Shown in pieces: positions 1-12,089 of a DNA stretch of 64,000 bases (positions within the stretch are counted from its first letter, which is position 1; each line of letters begins with the position of its first letter). This DNA is from Salvia splendens (taxonomy: Eukaryota; Streptophyta; Magnoliopsida; Lamiales; Lamiaceae). Made by a program: the position numbers and the translations under genes. Location of the stretch: NCBI RefSeq assembly GCF_004379255.2, contig NC_056041.1, positions 3,720,001-3,784,000 on the forward strand. The letters run 5' to 3'. Below the pieces are notes generated by a model that saw only the letters and a list, made by a program, of their open reading frames with translations, was not told the DNA's origin and did not search any database.

Positions 1-529
1 TAATTTTTTTTAATTTAAATAAAATTATTGCATTTTCCCGTATCTGTGTCGTAAATTTAATTCCGTATTTGCGTGATTGTAATTTTAAATTTTGTAATTC
101 CATAATTCGTGTGTGGAAGAGGAGTTTTTTTTAATTATGTCATTTTTTTAATGAACTTTTTTTAATTTAAATGAAATTATTGAATTTTTCCGTATCTGTG
201 TCGTAAATTTAATTCCGTATTTGCGTGATTGTAATTTTTAATTTTGTAATTCCGTAATTCATGTGTGGAAGAGAGGTTTTTTTAATTATGTACTTTTTTT
301 AATTTAAATAAAATTATTGGATTTTCCCGTATCTGTGTCGTAAATTTAATTCCGTATTTTGTGTGATTGTCAATTATTTATTTTATATAATTTTGAGTGA
401 TGTGGCTAGGCTATTGCTGGGCTATTTGCTTGTCCTGATAATGTGGTATGATGATTTTTAGTGCTGATGATGTGGTAGAAGGAGTTTGTGGATGTGCTAT
501 GGCTGGACGAAAGCCATTGTGGATGCCTT
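1..529. mobile_element. 3' part of a PIF/Harbinger-like element with internal tandem repeat
   Basis: The segment beginning TTTTAATTTAAAT and running through CGTATCTGTGTCG recurs near positions 31, 183 and 320, giving about 2.5 tandem copies with periods of roughly 150 and 137 bp. The last 170 bp (GATGTGG... TGTGGATGCCTT) match the 3' end of the complete MITE at 12090-12639 and the end of the element at 4686-6621. All three share the CCGTATNTGTGTCGTAAATTTAATTCCGTA block. The element enters from outside the window, so its 5' part is not visible. Family assignment rests on this internal comparison and on the gene remnant in the 4.7 kb copy. Confidence 0.6.
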
Positions 530-2635
530 GATAACCGAATAGCAAATTTATTTTACTACTTTAAAAAAAATACTACTATACAAAAACTGACAGACTTTTA
601 TAAGAACACTCACACCACAACGTGGGACTTTGCCCTCGAACACATATGAGTGAACATTCATATTTTGGATTGGACCCAATCTAATTTTATGAGAAAAGAA
701 TCCGAACCAATCCAGAAAATCCAAAATTGCATAAAAGTATTACTCCAAAATTATAAATTTGAAAGTCCAATACCATAATCCAAAAAGTCATCAAGCATTA
801 TTGGTCAGATCCCATATACCTAACGCATATGTGCACCATGAGCTTGAAATTGTGCCAAGACGCATAGTTGTATAGTATTTCTCCAGCGAGCATGATGAGG
901 CATACATGTATTTCGTAAGTGATTTTGTATCTGTAAATCGTATTTCTCCGATATTATTTCTCCAACGAGCATTCTTAGATGAGAGGACTTATAACACTGC
1001 AGAAGTGCATAGTCACGACGCGATGACTCGCAGGCAGTGACGTCTAGAACAATTCAAGGCAACGCATGCAAATCACAAACACAATGCGACGAGAGTGCCT
1101 CAAATGGTTTTTGTCGCGAGGTCGTTGAAACATTTTGTGATTCATATTTGAGAAGGTCGATGGGGCAAAGACACCCAACATTTGATGAATATGCATGAGA
1201 GGCGTCACAAATTCTTATAAATGATACAAAGCATCCATTACATGCATTAGAAATGGAAAAGTTGTTTTGTTCAAAGGTAGGAGGAGGCTAAGCAAAAGGA
1301 CGCTGAACTCACTTCTGCTATACTCCAAGCACGTTGAGCAATTTATGAAAGGTTTGTCTTGTCCACATTATCAATCAAACATATCCAAAGTAATCCAAGA
1401 TGAAAAGAAGAGGCAACTTATTTCATAGATGACGAGGCTGACTCTAGCTCGACATTTGATGCACTAGATGAATTCCCACATATCGAAGCCAACGATTAGA
1501 AATGAAAAACTCGATCTCATTGAAGAAATTTGAACATATCCCTTTAGACAATGAAGAATATCCCTTAGTATTATGTAAGTACTAATTCATCACTCCCCCA
1601 TTAATTGTTCACGTTTGTCATTTTCGTCCACCCCCTATTAATTATCCACTCTCTTTTTTTTTTATCATAATTGGTAAGTAGCTCCACTTCCACTTACTCA
1701 TTTCAATCACATTTTATTATAAAATTAATATATAAAAGTGAGACTCATATTTCACTAATTTTTTCAACCAACTTTTCTTTATATTTCTTAAAATTCGTGT
1801 TGGAACAAAAAAAAATTAATAATGTGTTTTTGAGTTTAAAATTATGTAATTTTCAAATTTTAATTATGCATGTTTGAATTTTTATGATGTATAGTAATTG
1901 TTTTAATTTGTAGTCATTTAGTTAATTTCTTAAATATCACAATTTTAATAAACACATGATATTATTGATTAATAAAATAAATAATGAATTAAAATAAGTG
2001 ATGTGACCAAAGTGTGGCCTCATTTGTGGTAAATGAGTCGTGGGTGTTTCGTATTATGCCAAAATGTTGGACTTGTGAATAGCATGGTTGCGACTCGCGA
2101 GTATTTGCATTACACTGCTTCCACAATTAACCTTCTTCCCAATATTAAGCGATTCTAAGTTGCTTTCACCAAAGATAACAAGATAGACCATGTTAATACA
2201 TAACAATTAAAAAAAACCCCAATGAAATCATGATTCGAGAAGGGAAGAAAAGGAACACACAGCAATATCTTTGAATGAAAAGAAAGAAGAAACAAAACTA
2301 CCACCAACAATGTATCACCAAAAAATCTGACTTTCACATGCAACATCATACTCATTCAGAAACAATCAATACCCCAAGTGGTTAGAAAGAAACATGAGTG
2401 GTATCCGTAAAATAATCGTTGATTTTCAATTGTAATATTAGCTCAAAGCAACAAGTTAGGATGTAAAGTCACACTAAATATTAAGAAATAGGAACACTAA
2501 GCTCTAAAGCCATCAGGCCGAGCTAGCCATAGGTTGATAAAAAAGAAAAGGAAATTACAGAGTCATGATGGCTGCTTCATATATATATATATATATATAT
2601 ATGTAAATCATAGTTTCAATGTCAAGGAGGGATGA
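530..2635. other. Intergenic; no supported gene, one faint coding-like relic
   Basis: AT-rich sequence with many stops in all frames. Between about 1230 and 1500 the plus strand reads like decayed coding sequence: an open acidic stretch ends at a stop near 1499 and earlier parts are interrupted by stops. I do not recognise it. A (TA)n run lies near 2580-2602, just downstream of the glycine-rich gene, which is transcribed toward it, so part of this stretch should be that gene's 3' UTR. Confidence 0.5.
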
Positions 2636-3624
2636 TTATTTCCACTTCTTGAACATGCCTTTGCCCTTGTGCTTCCCGTGCTTACCGAACTTACCATGCT
2701 TGAACTTGCCATGTTTCATCTTCCCATGGCCATAATGACCACCCATCATGCCATGTGGACCAGCACCATAAGCTCCATAGCCTCCATGTCCGTGTGCTCC
2801 ATGTGCCACATGAGAGGCAACACCGTAGGCAGCTGCGGCAGCAGCACCTCCGGCTATCATTCCTCCAATTCCTGCTCCTGAAAGGGGAAACCTTAGTGAG
2901 ATTCCTCTACATACTGAATCAATATCGATACAGCACATAGAACTTATATGTTAGAACACAAAATCTTGTAGGGAAGGATGGTTGAATGCAATTCAGAAGG
3001 AATAAAGGACTAGTGAGATTGGCATTCTAAAAAGATAATCATTCCACAAACATGGCGATAGTATACCCGATTTTGGGTTCAATATCTATCCCAAATGTGT
3101 ATAATCGTATTTAACTCGACAGTCATCAAGCATTTCGATTTCACAAAACTAAGCTTCCAAGCTCAACCCTGGTCATATCCGTTAAACCAGAAGACGAAAC
3201 GAAGCTATTTATGAAACAAGGCAACCACAGTTATCACATGAGGATGCACCTATACCACCCTCTAAATGAACACAATACAATACATAGGATGCTAAACCAC
3301 TCTGTCATTAGCATAACACATGCATAGGGATACAAAAAATCGAGGTACAACACCTGAGTGATGTTGACCAGGATAACCTGCTGGCGGGTAGCCTTGGTGA
3401 GGGGGATATCCAGCTGGCGGGTAGCCTTGTTGAGGGGGATATCCAGCCGGAGGATAACCTTGGTGAGGAGGATATCCTGCTGGAGGATAGCCCTGTGGAG
3501 GGTAGCCTCCAGGTGCGGGTGGGTACTGCCCCGGTGGGTATCCGTGCGGATAATGGCCGTGACCAGAGAAGAGCCCTTTGTCAGATGAGTCAGCTTCATC
3601 ATGTTTGTCCTTTCCACCTCCCAT
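2636..3624 (-). CDS. Glycine-rich protein A3-like (GYPP-repeat protein)
   Basis: Two coding exons, 3624-3354 and 2877-2636, joined by a GT-AG intron at a glycine codon, give 170 residues. The N-terminus MGGGKDKHDEADSSDKGLFS is charged. Residues about 30-85 are tandem GYPP(A/H/Q) units rich in Gly, Tyr and Pro. A Gly/Ala-rich hydrophobic stretch follows (GAGIGGMIAGGAAAAAAYG), and the tail is His/Gly/Lys-rich (HGKFKHGKFGKHGKHKGKG) ending MFKKWK. This is the layout of the carrot GRP A3 family, found across plants. Its molecular role is not established, and the alanine/glycine stretch may associate with membranes. The start ATG is the first in the transcript after a likely 5' UTR intron (4254-3653). 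The neighbouring gene upstream is ABCG14, also on the minus strand. From memory, Arabidopsis has a proline-rich gene near ABCG14, At1g31750, which may be the counterpart. The low-complexity repeats make shadow ORFs in other frames. Confidence 0.88.
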
Positions 3625-3652
3625 CTTGTCTAATATTACTCGTTGCTATCAA

Positions 3653-4254
3653 CTGAAACGATACAAAACCATATATTGAAAGAGGATGATGAGCAATTGA
3701 GCATATGTTATATTTTATAAGATACATTTATTATATATAGCTCACGAATGCAACTAAAAGGCACAAGGTAATGCTTCTAAAACAAGGATTCCAACATCTC
3801 AACTGAAATCAATCTCCTAACCTCAAGCGCTGTATAAATATAATAAACATATTCAATGATTTCTTTCACAAACCAACAACATTTCCAGTTTCCACAAACA
3901 AAATCAAGCATTATATTTAAATATTAAGAAGGAAACAACATGCACCGCTGAATTTCTGAATCTAAAAACAGTTTCATTCGATTTCTCTTGAATATAAAAA
4001 GATTTTACTTAGTAGACCGATTTCATGAAATCATAAATTCACAAAAAAGTACCTGGATTTCTACCAAAAAAACAAACAATGAATCATGCACACTAAAAGC
4101 AACCAAACAAAACGAAGGAATCAGTTGCACAAACTGATCATAACCGCATTAAATCACCGATAATCGGATCCATATACCAACCTTTCACGTATTACACAGA
4201 AACACGGTACAAAAAAATTAGTAAAGCTATATTTATAGAAAATTGAGAGATCAC
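3653..4254 (-). other. Probable 5' UTR intron of the glycine-rich gene
   Basis: On the minus strand GAAG|GTGATCTC at 4255/4254 is a good donor, and GTATCGTTTCAG|TTGATAGC at 3653/3652 is a good acceptor 28 bases before the ATG. The span is AT-rich with no long ORF, as expected for a leader intron. This is inferred from splice signals only. Confidence 0.5.
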
Positions 4255-4329
4255 CTTCAAAATATCACAAAAAGCGTGCGGTAGATTTGAATGTGAGAGG
4301 AAGAACGGAAGTGCGCAGATTTGCGGATG

Positions 4330-4335
4330 TTTATA
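4330..4335 (-). promoter_or_regulatory. TATA box of the glycine-rich gene
   Basis: TATAAA on the minus strand (context GCTATAAACATC) lies about 75 bp upstream of the proposed leader-intron donor. That places transcription start near 4300, in a pyrimidine-rich stretch. Confidence 0.45.
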
Positions 4336-4437
4336 GCAACGAAATAACAACCTTTCGAAGTTGATGGTAAATTAAATTCGATTCCCCGCGTTGATTATAC
4401 GCGTACATGACGTGTTTTCATAGATATTTCTTCGCAC

Positions 4438-4448
4438 TGACACGTGGC
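4438..4448. promoter_or_regulatory. G-box / ABRE-like element upstream of the glycine-rich gene
   Basis: TGACACGTGGC contains the palindromic G-box CACGTG within an ABA-response core (ACGTGGC), about 105-118 bp upstream of the TATA box. A second ACGT core (TGACGTG) lies near 4408. Established knowledge: bZIP and bHLH factors bind such sites. Regulation of this gene by them is inference. Confidence 0.4.
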
Positions 4449-4685
4449 TATTTGGTCTACTTTCTATATTTGAATAGTAGTAGTACCAATTTTTTTTGGA
4501 TAAGTTCATTTGGTATAAATCGGATAGTCCGGCCCATGGCTGATCTTAATTTATCAGCCCGGACCCACGCACAGGCTTTCATGGTTTGCGCGCGAAGCAC
4601 AAAGGCAATGGAACTATTCTATATATCAATTGGTTCATGTTTAACATCAATTCAGTGTTAATATCAGAATCGATGGAGAAATTTT

Positions 4686-6621
4686 CCCTATCCGCCGACA
4701 GGCGTGGCGGACGTCCGCCATTAGGCAGCAGGGGGCGGACGCGGACGTGCGTTGCGGACACCGGAGTTTCGCGGCATTCCGGGGACGTCCGTCGTGACGT
4801 CCGCCATTGCGGTGACACGACGGACGTCCCGATTTTTTATTTTAAAAAAAAAACTCTATATATACGGCTCGTTGAACTTCATTTCATTCGCATCATTTGT
4901 TTTAACGAGTTTCTCTCTCTAATTTCATTTCTTTTGAAGATAAACGTAGCACCTCGATAGTGATTCCCCCACCACGAGTGAGTCACAAACACCGACTTTT
5001 CCCTTTAGAGTTGGAGGAAATGCCGGCGGAAGTGCACCGATGATCGGGATGATGCTCGGAATGGCGCCGATGATGCCCCAAGCCCAAATGAGTACCGCGA
5101 TGACGAGGATGATGCCCCGAATGCCGAGGATGAGTGTCGCGATGACGGAGATGATGCCCCAGATGCCCGCGATGATGATGTCCGGGATGATGCAGGGCAT
5201 GTCTGCCGCTGCGGGGGGGGGGGGGGGGGGGGGCAGGCAGGGGGTCCTCCAATCACCTGTGGACAATGTCTATCGCTCCTACATGGATTTATTGTCTAGT
5301 GATTCCCCAGAGTACTCATCTGGAGACTCAGTTCACCGGCATTGAGACTTTCTCATTTGAGGAGTTGGGGCTATCTACGGTCAGGGAGTCTCCCACTGAG
5401 ATGCCATCGGCGGCAGGGAGGACGCGGAAGCAAGGGAGGGGGAAGGGCAAGGGCACTACCTCGTCTGCGCGTGCGGGGAACGAGGGTGGGGCGGGAGCCG
5501 AGGGGGAGGGGAAGGAAGCCGGCGGGAAAAAAATGACCATCTAGAGCATAGGGGAGTGCGTCGCGCTGGCAAAGGCCAGGATCAGTGTAGTCGAGGATCC
5601 CTACGTCGGGGCTAACCAGCATATCGACATAATGTGGTGGCGATTAGCCGAAGCTACCTCCAATTCAAACCGCCAGGTGGGAAGTCTCACGATGGAGAAC
5701 AATGCCGGAAACAGTGGGAGCGGCTGAGGAGGCAGCTCAGCCGATTTGCTGGCATCTACCAAAACAACCTCCGCACGGCAACCAGTAGCATGTCCGCCAA
5801 TGATGTGAAGCTTATGTCTCACCAGCAGTTCCCCGACAGTGAATTGGGTTTTGAGGAATTCAAATATTGAGAGGTCTATCTTCTGGTGCAGACTTTCGCC
5901 AAGTTTAGTTCGGGTGTTGAAGCTGGCTGGCCGAAGCGGACGAAGATCAATGCCTCCGGGGAGTACAGCAGCAGTGCCGGTTCCCACGAACTCTCTGACG
6001 CCGAGGCAGAGTTCCCGACCCCTCAATCGTCTTCCCGCCACCGTCGCCCAGTTGGGCAAAAAGACCTCCATGCGGATGGCTAGGGGAAGCGCCAGCGGGT
6101 CTGGACCCGAGGTCCAATCGGCAGCTCCTTCCTAGATCGATCCCGAGCTCCCTTCACTCGCCCGCATACATCAGCATGATTCACTTTTAATCACCATGGA
6201 GAAGTGGCTTTCAGCGACTGACCACTTATACAAGTTGATGCTGAAGGATTCATTGACAGTATGCAGCGCGATTTGGGGATGCCACCCCTGCCCGGGAGTG
6301 ACGACGGGACTGGCGGCGGGGACGACGAGGAGTGAGACGGGGGCTGTATTTGTCGAAGCTTTAGGTTGTTTTTTTAACTATGTATTTTTTTAATAATTAT
6401 GTATGTTTTTTGTTTTAAATAAAGTGGTTGCATTTTTTCCGTATTCGTGTCGAAATTTTAATTCCTTAAATTGTTTAATTCGGTGAATTTTTATTATTGT
6501 GGATGTCCGTTGGGATGTCTTTGGGATGTTTACTATTGTGCAGTAGGATGTCCTTATGACGTGGCAGGAAGTGTTTTTGGATGTACGCCTGGACATCCGT
6601 CCCACTATGGATGCTCTTACC
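4686..6621 (+). mobile_element. Degraded PIF/Harbinger-like element
   Basis: The right end (GACATCCGTCCCACTATGGATGCTCTTA) and the preceding AT-rich tail (TTTCCGTATTCGTGTCGAAATTTTAATTCC) are the same family as the MITE at 12090-12639 and the element end at 1-529. Inside are a GC-rich 5' region built on CGGACGTCCGC-type motifs, an Asp-rich repeat region (5040-5200), a run of 21 G (5213-5233) and a broken gene with a trihelix/SANT-like protein (5553-6083). The left terminus is unclear: the TIR sequence expected from the right end is not cleanly present near 4680. No DDE transposase is visible, so the copy is not autonomous. Confidence 0.6.
5553..6083 (+). pseudogene. Broken Harbinger-associated trihelix/SANT-like protein
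   Basis: Across shifting frames the plus strand reads AKARISVVEDPYVGANQHID, then a segment with EQCRKQWERLRRQLSRFAGIYQ, then PKRTKINASGEYSSS. Plant genomes carry many such genes (SANT/trihelix DNA-binding domain plus a NAM-associated-like tail, often mis-named 'glutathione S-transferase T3-like'). They are the second ORF of PIF/Harbinger elements. A frame change near 5655 and an in-frame stop near 5868 (EEFKY stop) break it, so it is not expected to make a protein. Role in the intact family: DNA binding together with the transposase, from family knowledge. Confidence 0.5.
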
Positions 6622-8162
6622 GTTAACCGGAATTCCCCAACTTGTTCTATAATCTTCTAGATAGAAATCATAGAATCACCCCAAAAAGCATGAATTTGCT
6701 AAATCAGTAGACGTTTACTCGATCTATTTCGATTCTCAACCCCCAACAACTTTTCCTAGCATGGTTTGATTCCTACGCTAAGAGTTCTCTATATTTAATT
6801 TCACCCAAAACCAGCCCGAGAGATGTTGAGAGGCATTATTAACTGGTTTCAGTGTTCCGCTGTGTGGCATTTCTATTAGAATGAGATGTTGAGAGCTGAT
6901 TCTCTATGATGAACGGTCCAATTCAAATCTACCGATGCGATGTATGTATAATGTAGTATATGCTTTTTTGAATTAGCCACCTCAAGAGTTTGATTGTTTT
7001 CTTCTTTTAAAAAAATAGGGGTCAATCTCTGCAGAGATACAGCCAGCGTCAATGGATCACCGCGCGGTCTATCATCAGACGATGAAAAGGACGGTATTGT
7101 ACATGTGGTTGTCTCTTTCTACTGTTTGCAAATTGCAAAAAGTGTGTGCTGAATGGTGGCACTGCACTACATCAAGTAGAAAATGACAAGGATTTGTTAT
7201 ATTCAAGAATCCACTCATAGATATAGAGTGGGCCCTTCTCCAATTATTTTACTCAATTTGTCAGAGAGTTAGTTTGATCTAAGCATGTATTAGTCTGTTA
7301 AAATTGGTTATCTGTCTTGATCTCTGACCCCTCCTTTTCCATAACACCAAGCTTCGTTGTTGTCGAATTATGATTTGTTCTTTGTGTTTGTCTTGTTGTG
7401 AAATTAGGTTTCTGAGAATTCATTCATGATGCAAGTTGTGCATGTTAGTTTTTTTGTCTTCTCTAATTAAGTGATGCTTGATGAGGCATTATTGTTTGAT
7501 TGTTTCTTCAAGATTCATGCTATATTTTTTTGAATACATGGTGTAGGATATATGGGACAGTCTTTATTGAATACTCATCTTCGTTGTGCTGCAAAAGTTA
7601 TCATATGGGGAGGGTTGTGTCTTTATACTGCTGAGGAGATTTAATCAGAAGACTAACTGTGATTAACTGAAATTATAACTGACATAGAGGAAAAGGAAAA
7701 AGAGTGGACTGGAATTGATTAGACATTTATACCTTTGCTGGGGTTCACTATCATGCGCATCTTGGATTATTCAGTTTCTCAAGAGGTGCTTTCTTTTTTT
7801 GGATAATGTATTTTGCAGGAAGTAAATCTTAAGCAATTAGAGGATTCATATGCCCCACATAGATCCACATTCTGTTGGTAAATGCTGGTTGGTATTAGGT
7901 TAGTTCCACTTGTTATCTTCTTTTATATGGCATATTTTCTTGTGATATCTCTTGTTGTTGATGCTTGAAATTTGTAGAACAAGAGATTAAGAGTTTTGCA
8001 TGATCAGATTTATGCGAACCATTGCCAGAGAGTAGTAGTACTATTTTAAATATGTAAATATCTATGATAAAAAACCTGGCAATGGTATTGACCTAAACTA
8101 ACATTATTGCTCGGTTGAATGATTAGAAAAAGTTGTTTCACCCTCCGCCTGTTAGAAATCCT
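6622..8162. other. Intergenic, 3' side of ABCG14; no gene seen
   Basis: No ORF of coding character. The longest reading is a 44-residue frame from the ATG near 7052, without recognisable features. The last part before 8162 should contain the ABCG14 3' UTR and polyadenylation site on the minus strand. Confidence 0.5.
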
Positions 8163-10948
8163 TCACTGCACCCGTTGTAGAGCTAGGTAAGCAAGAAGCC
8201 GATAACCTACCAGCATCAGCATCATGATAAAGGCATCCAACCACAAATGGTCAAAACCTACTGCTTTTATGGGAGGATAATCTCCAACTCGGCAGTAAAC
8301 TCCCTTTGCACACTCATAGTAGTCGTTCTCATTGTACTGAATCCCGAGAAGAAGTTTGTAACAATAGTAGCTGTAGCTGAGATATTTTAACCATGCTATG
8401 AAGGGTGGGATGTGTCTAACATAGTATCCTCCAGCGATTAGGAACACCATTGTTGTTACTGATGCTAAAGTTGCTGCTTGTTTGACGTCCATTAGTATGG
8501 CACCAAATGCCAAGCCAAGGCCTTGAGAAACAAGGACACTGAAAAGGACAACTAGCAGAGAGAGGATAAAGGTAACTGGGTCCGGGCTTAGGCCACCCAT
8601 CCAATAAAAGATAAACGTGAATGCTGTTGGTAGTGCGAGCTCCAGAGGAAGATCTCCCACTGTTCTGGCTACAAAGTAGGAGGATAGCCGGTACATGCCA
8701 GATGACCTTTCTTTGATTAGCATTCTTCTTTCTTGAGGGAAAGTGAAAACAGCATTGTAAAGTGGGTAGAAGCCCCAGAACACTGAGAAAAAGAACAGCA
8801 TTGCAGTCTGCACAATTCAAAATATCTCAACCCATTAGAGATGTCAGTCAAGCTTAAGTAATAGTACAACTTATAGTGACATAGGAAAAAAGCCTTACAC
8901 GGTCATCTATATGAGATGATGGGGTGCGCCACCATAGGAGCCCGCCAAGTACTGCCACACTTAGGACCTGAAAGATTCTTAACTTGTTGAAGGCTTCAAA
9001 CCTTCGCTCCCGCAGTCCCCGTAAGAGCAAGATCTTAAACTGATGCCACCAAGTTGTGCACCATTTCTGTGATTTCACATTCCCTGGACCATATGGAAAA
9101 TCACAATATGTATTTGATCAGCAAGACAGTAAAGATGCATTTAGCAATCTGGAGCAGATTGTTTTCTGACTCTCAAGATTGGTAAAGGTAAAAGCTGTGT
9201 TAGTAAGAGGGAGGAGACTTCGTAGACTTACTTATGGAGGTTTCCTTTTTGTTATTGTAGCTACTCACATCGGAACTGAAAAGCTCAGTTTTTAACCTTG
9301 TAGAAATGTTCTTGTCATAGGCAGAGATGAGAAGTTCTCTCACAGACGTAGGGTCTTGCTGGGTGCAGTTGTTGTGCTCAGTAGCATGCTGGAAATCAGG
9401 TCCAATCCCTGAACAAATAGCTCATCTTGTTAATAGTCTCAAATTATTACTTTGTGCTTACAGTAAGAAAAATGTCCTTGTTAGCAGGTGTCAAGTTCCA
9501 TGGAGCAGTAATGGATTAATATAAGATCTAAGTGATCCTTATTGATGAATGGGGAATATTATACGGGGTGGGGCCATTTAAACTCCATTAAAATTTCAAT
9601 GATAACTAACACAAGTGCTCTAAGTGATATTTATCTTTTTGTCCGAGAAAGGACATAAGATAAGTTTTAATAAGCTTATTGACTGCCATGTAGCAAAAAA
9701 TTATGGTGGCCTAAAGAAAGTGAAGACTTATGATTACCATTGGCAAGATCGAGCAAAAGATCAGCAGGATTGACAGTGATGGATGTTGAGAAGCCAATGG
9801 AAGAGAAATATTCCATGGCAGTTGATGCTTGCCCATAGTAGATTGGGCAGCCTTCGGAGAGCAAGACTACCTTGTCGAACATATGGTAGAGCCGGCTAGA
9901 AGGCTGATGAATGGTGGTTATTACTGTTCGACCTCCACTAGCTAGCCCTTTTACTGTGTTCAATATCCTTTGAGCGGTGGTTGAGTCAAGACCTGATGTG
10001 GGCTCATCTAATAAAATCAGACTCGGGTTGATTAGCATTTCTTGACCTATGCTCACCCTCTTCTTCTCACCTCCTGATATTCCTCTGAACAGTGGCCCTC
10101 CTATCATACTGTTGCGACACCTGGTTAAACCCAGTTCTGCAATAACGTGCTCCACGTGCTGTATTATCTCTTCTTTGGTCAAGCTTTTAGGAAGTCTTAG
10201 TAGTGCAGTGAAGAAAAGAGTTTCAAACACGGTAAGATGAGGATATAGAACGTCATCCTGCGCAACAAATCCAGTTCGTCGTTTGATAGAACCTGAAAAT
10301 GGCTGACCGTTGTACATGATCTTTCCTGATAAGCTCCCGGAGAGGCGGCCTCCGAGGGCTGTAAGGAGGGTGGTTTTTCCACTGCCCGATGGACCAAGCA
10401 TAGCCAGTATCTCTCCCGGAGAAACCATGCCTGTCACCCCATTGAGTATTGTCTTCTCTTTGGCGCTTGATGTTCCTCCATAACAAGTGCCTTTTCTTTC
10501 CAAGTTTACCTTGTAAACAACCTCTTCAAACTGAAACATAAGAACATAATTAGGACTGAACTATTTGTTATCTATTGCAGAAACGCTTTTCTAAATTATA
10601 ATCTTCATCTTGTCCGGACCACTAGTAATCTTTTTAAGTTACCACTGCTAGTTATGTTCCATAATCAAATGCATCTTTAAACATGTAAGCTACCTACCTA
10701 TCAGAGGGTTTTATGAACATGAATGTTCGTGCTAGCTTCTATCCCACTATGTGAGAGATTTGTGTGTGCGTAGAGAGAGAGAGAAGAGAGATCACCTTTA
10801 GAGTGATGGGGTGTGATACCCGTTGAAGAAAGGGCTGCGAAGGGAAAGATGGATAAACTGTATCACAACCTTCTTGGCTGGTTGGAAGACCTGTGGCAAG
10901 CTGAGTGTCATCGTTTTCCGGTTTTGGTGCAACGGAACAGAGGGGCAT
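8163..10948 (-). CDS. ABCG14: ABC transporter G family half-transporter, ABCG14-type
   Basis: Five exons: 10948-10796, 10530-9738, 9408-9232, 9083-8899 and 8807-8163. All junctions are GT-AG and in phase, giving 650 residues. The order is nucleotide-binding domain then membrane domain, the WBC half-transporter layout. Walker A GPSGSGKT is at 97-104, the signature [10 protein letters not shown] at 202-211, Walker B LILLDEP with the D-loop at 222-234, and the H-loop histidine at 259. The C-terminal exons carry about six membrane segments, with [19 protein letters not shown] and [10 protein letters not shown] motifs. The N-terminus [13 protein letters not shown] and the linker resemble Arabidopsis ABCG14 much more than ABCG9, 21 or 25. 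Established role of ABCG14: plasma-membrane export of trans-zeatin cytokinins for root-to-shoot transport, as a dimer. Residues needed for nucleotide binding are all present, so function is likely retained. A possible TATA (GCTTATATATC, minus) lies near 11063. Confidence 0.93.
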
Positions 10949-12089
10949 GGCGAAATCTAAGTGAAGCTGAAACTGAAATAGTAGTGTGGTATGCTGGGGG
11001 AGAAGAGAGACTCTAAAATGCTGCTTTTGAACTTATGGCTGCAAATGAAGTGGTTGATACAGATATATAAGCAAAGACTTGGAACAAGGATCTCTCATGA
11101 ATTAAAGTGTTCATGATGTAGGCCTTACCTCTTTGGTGGGATCCCACCTCTTTTTATTATTGATCTTGTACACTTGTCTAAATCAGTTATTTATGTTAAT
11201 CTCCTTTGGCTTACTGTACATTTCTCATCACTATAGCATCCCATAACTCTCTCTCATCATCTTATTCTTTGTTCTTCTTATACCATTCTCCCTCTCTTAC
11301 CGACCCCACTAATTCTCCTTAATTCATCATGCAGCTTGCATGTTTTTCGTGGGAAACGAGAGACACCCACCCCCCATGTACAGTATCATTTTCTATAGCC
11401 TTATTCTGCTTCATGGAAATACACATTATTTGTCCATGTAATGGTTGTGACAATTTGGAGGCAAAATTGCATATATCTAGGATTGAAGACAACGTGCTAC
11501 TTTAAGCCATTTCGGTTATTATATTTTTGGTGGATCGTGTAAACAAGAAGACTCGACGTCTTCTTTTTTTGATAGACAATTGTAGTGCTTCCCACCTTTC
11601 ACTTTAACTACATATCTTGATTAGTTTGGATTTGTTTATGGTTTCCTACAAATGGATTCTTACGTTATATGCATGTCAGTTCTTGTCCAGCACCACTTCT
11701 CTATTTTGTTTTTATACGGTAATATATTGCTTCTTTTCCCACTTTGCTGATGGCAAATCTCTGAAGATGGAGGAGTGGATGTCATGGCCAGAAAAGGTTA
11801 ACATCTCCATTGTCGGAAACGGACTCGAGCTGTTTCTGGATTCTGCTGGAACTGTACATTCAAAATTGCTGTAATAATCAGTTATGCAGGTTCATTACAT
11901 GAATGGAAAAGAAGAGTTGAAGAAGGTTTCTTAGACTCTGTATTAATCTCGTGTTATAGTATTTCATTGATTATGAGCTTTTGCTATTGATGTAATTATG
12001 AAAGTAGCATTATCAACACACACACACAGTCACGTGCTATAAAATGAAGTACAACGTTCACGAATATCGGTGTAGAGTTACATTTGTTA
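10949..12089. other. ABCG14 promoter region and an orphan exon-like ORF
   Basis: The first several hundred bases are the presumed promoter and 5' UTR of ABCG14. Farther out, 11745-11874 on the plus strand reads as coding-like sequence ending at a stop: DGKSLKMEEWMSWPEKVNIS, then IVGNGLELFLDSAGTVHSKL. It has coding-like codon choice, unlike the AT-rich sequence before it, and a possible acceptor precedes it. I do not recognise it, and no upstream exon is visible. It could be the relic last exon of a lost gene. Confidence 0.35.

Noticed and set aside
2669..2940. Plus-strand ORFs opposite the glycine-rich gene exon 2, and similar frames opposite exon 1
   Set aside because: The minus-strand reading gives a known family with correct splice phase. 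The plus frames are low-complexity reverse reads.
5005..5345. Met-rich and Pro-rich ORFs around the poly-G tract
   Set aside because: They are alternative frames of the acidic repeat in the Harbinger relic; the poly-G/poly-P run only joins them.
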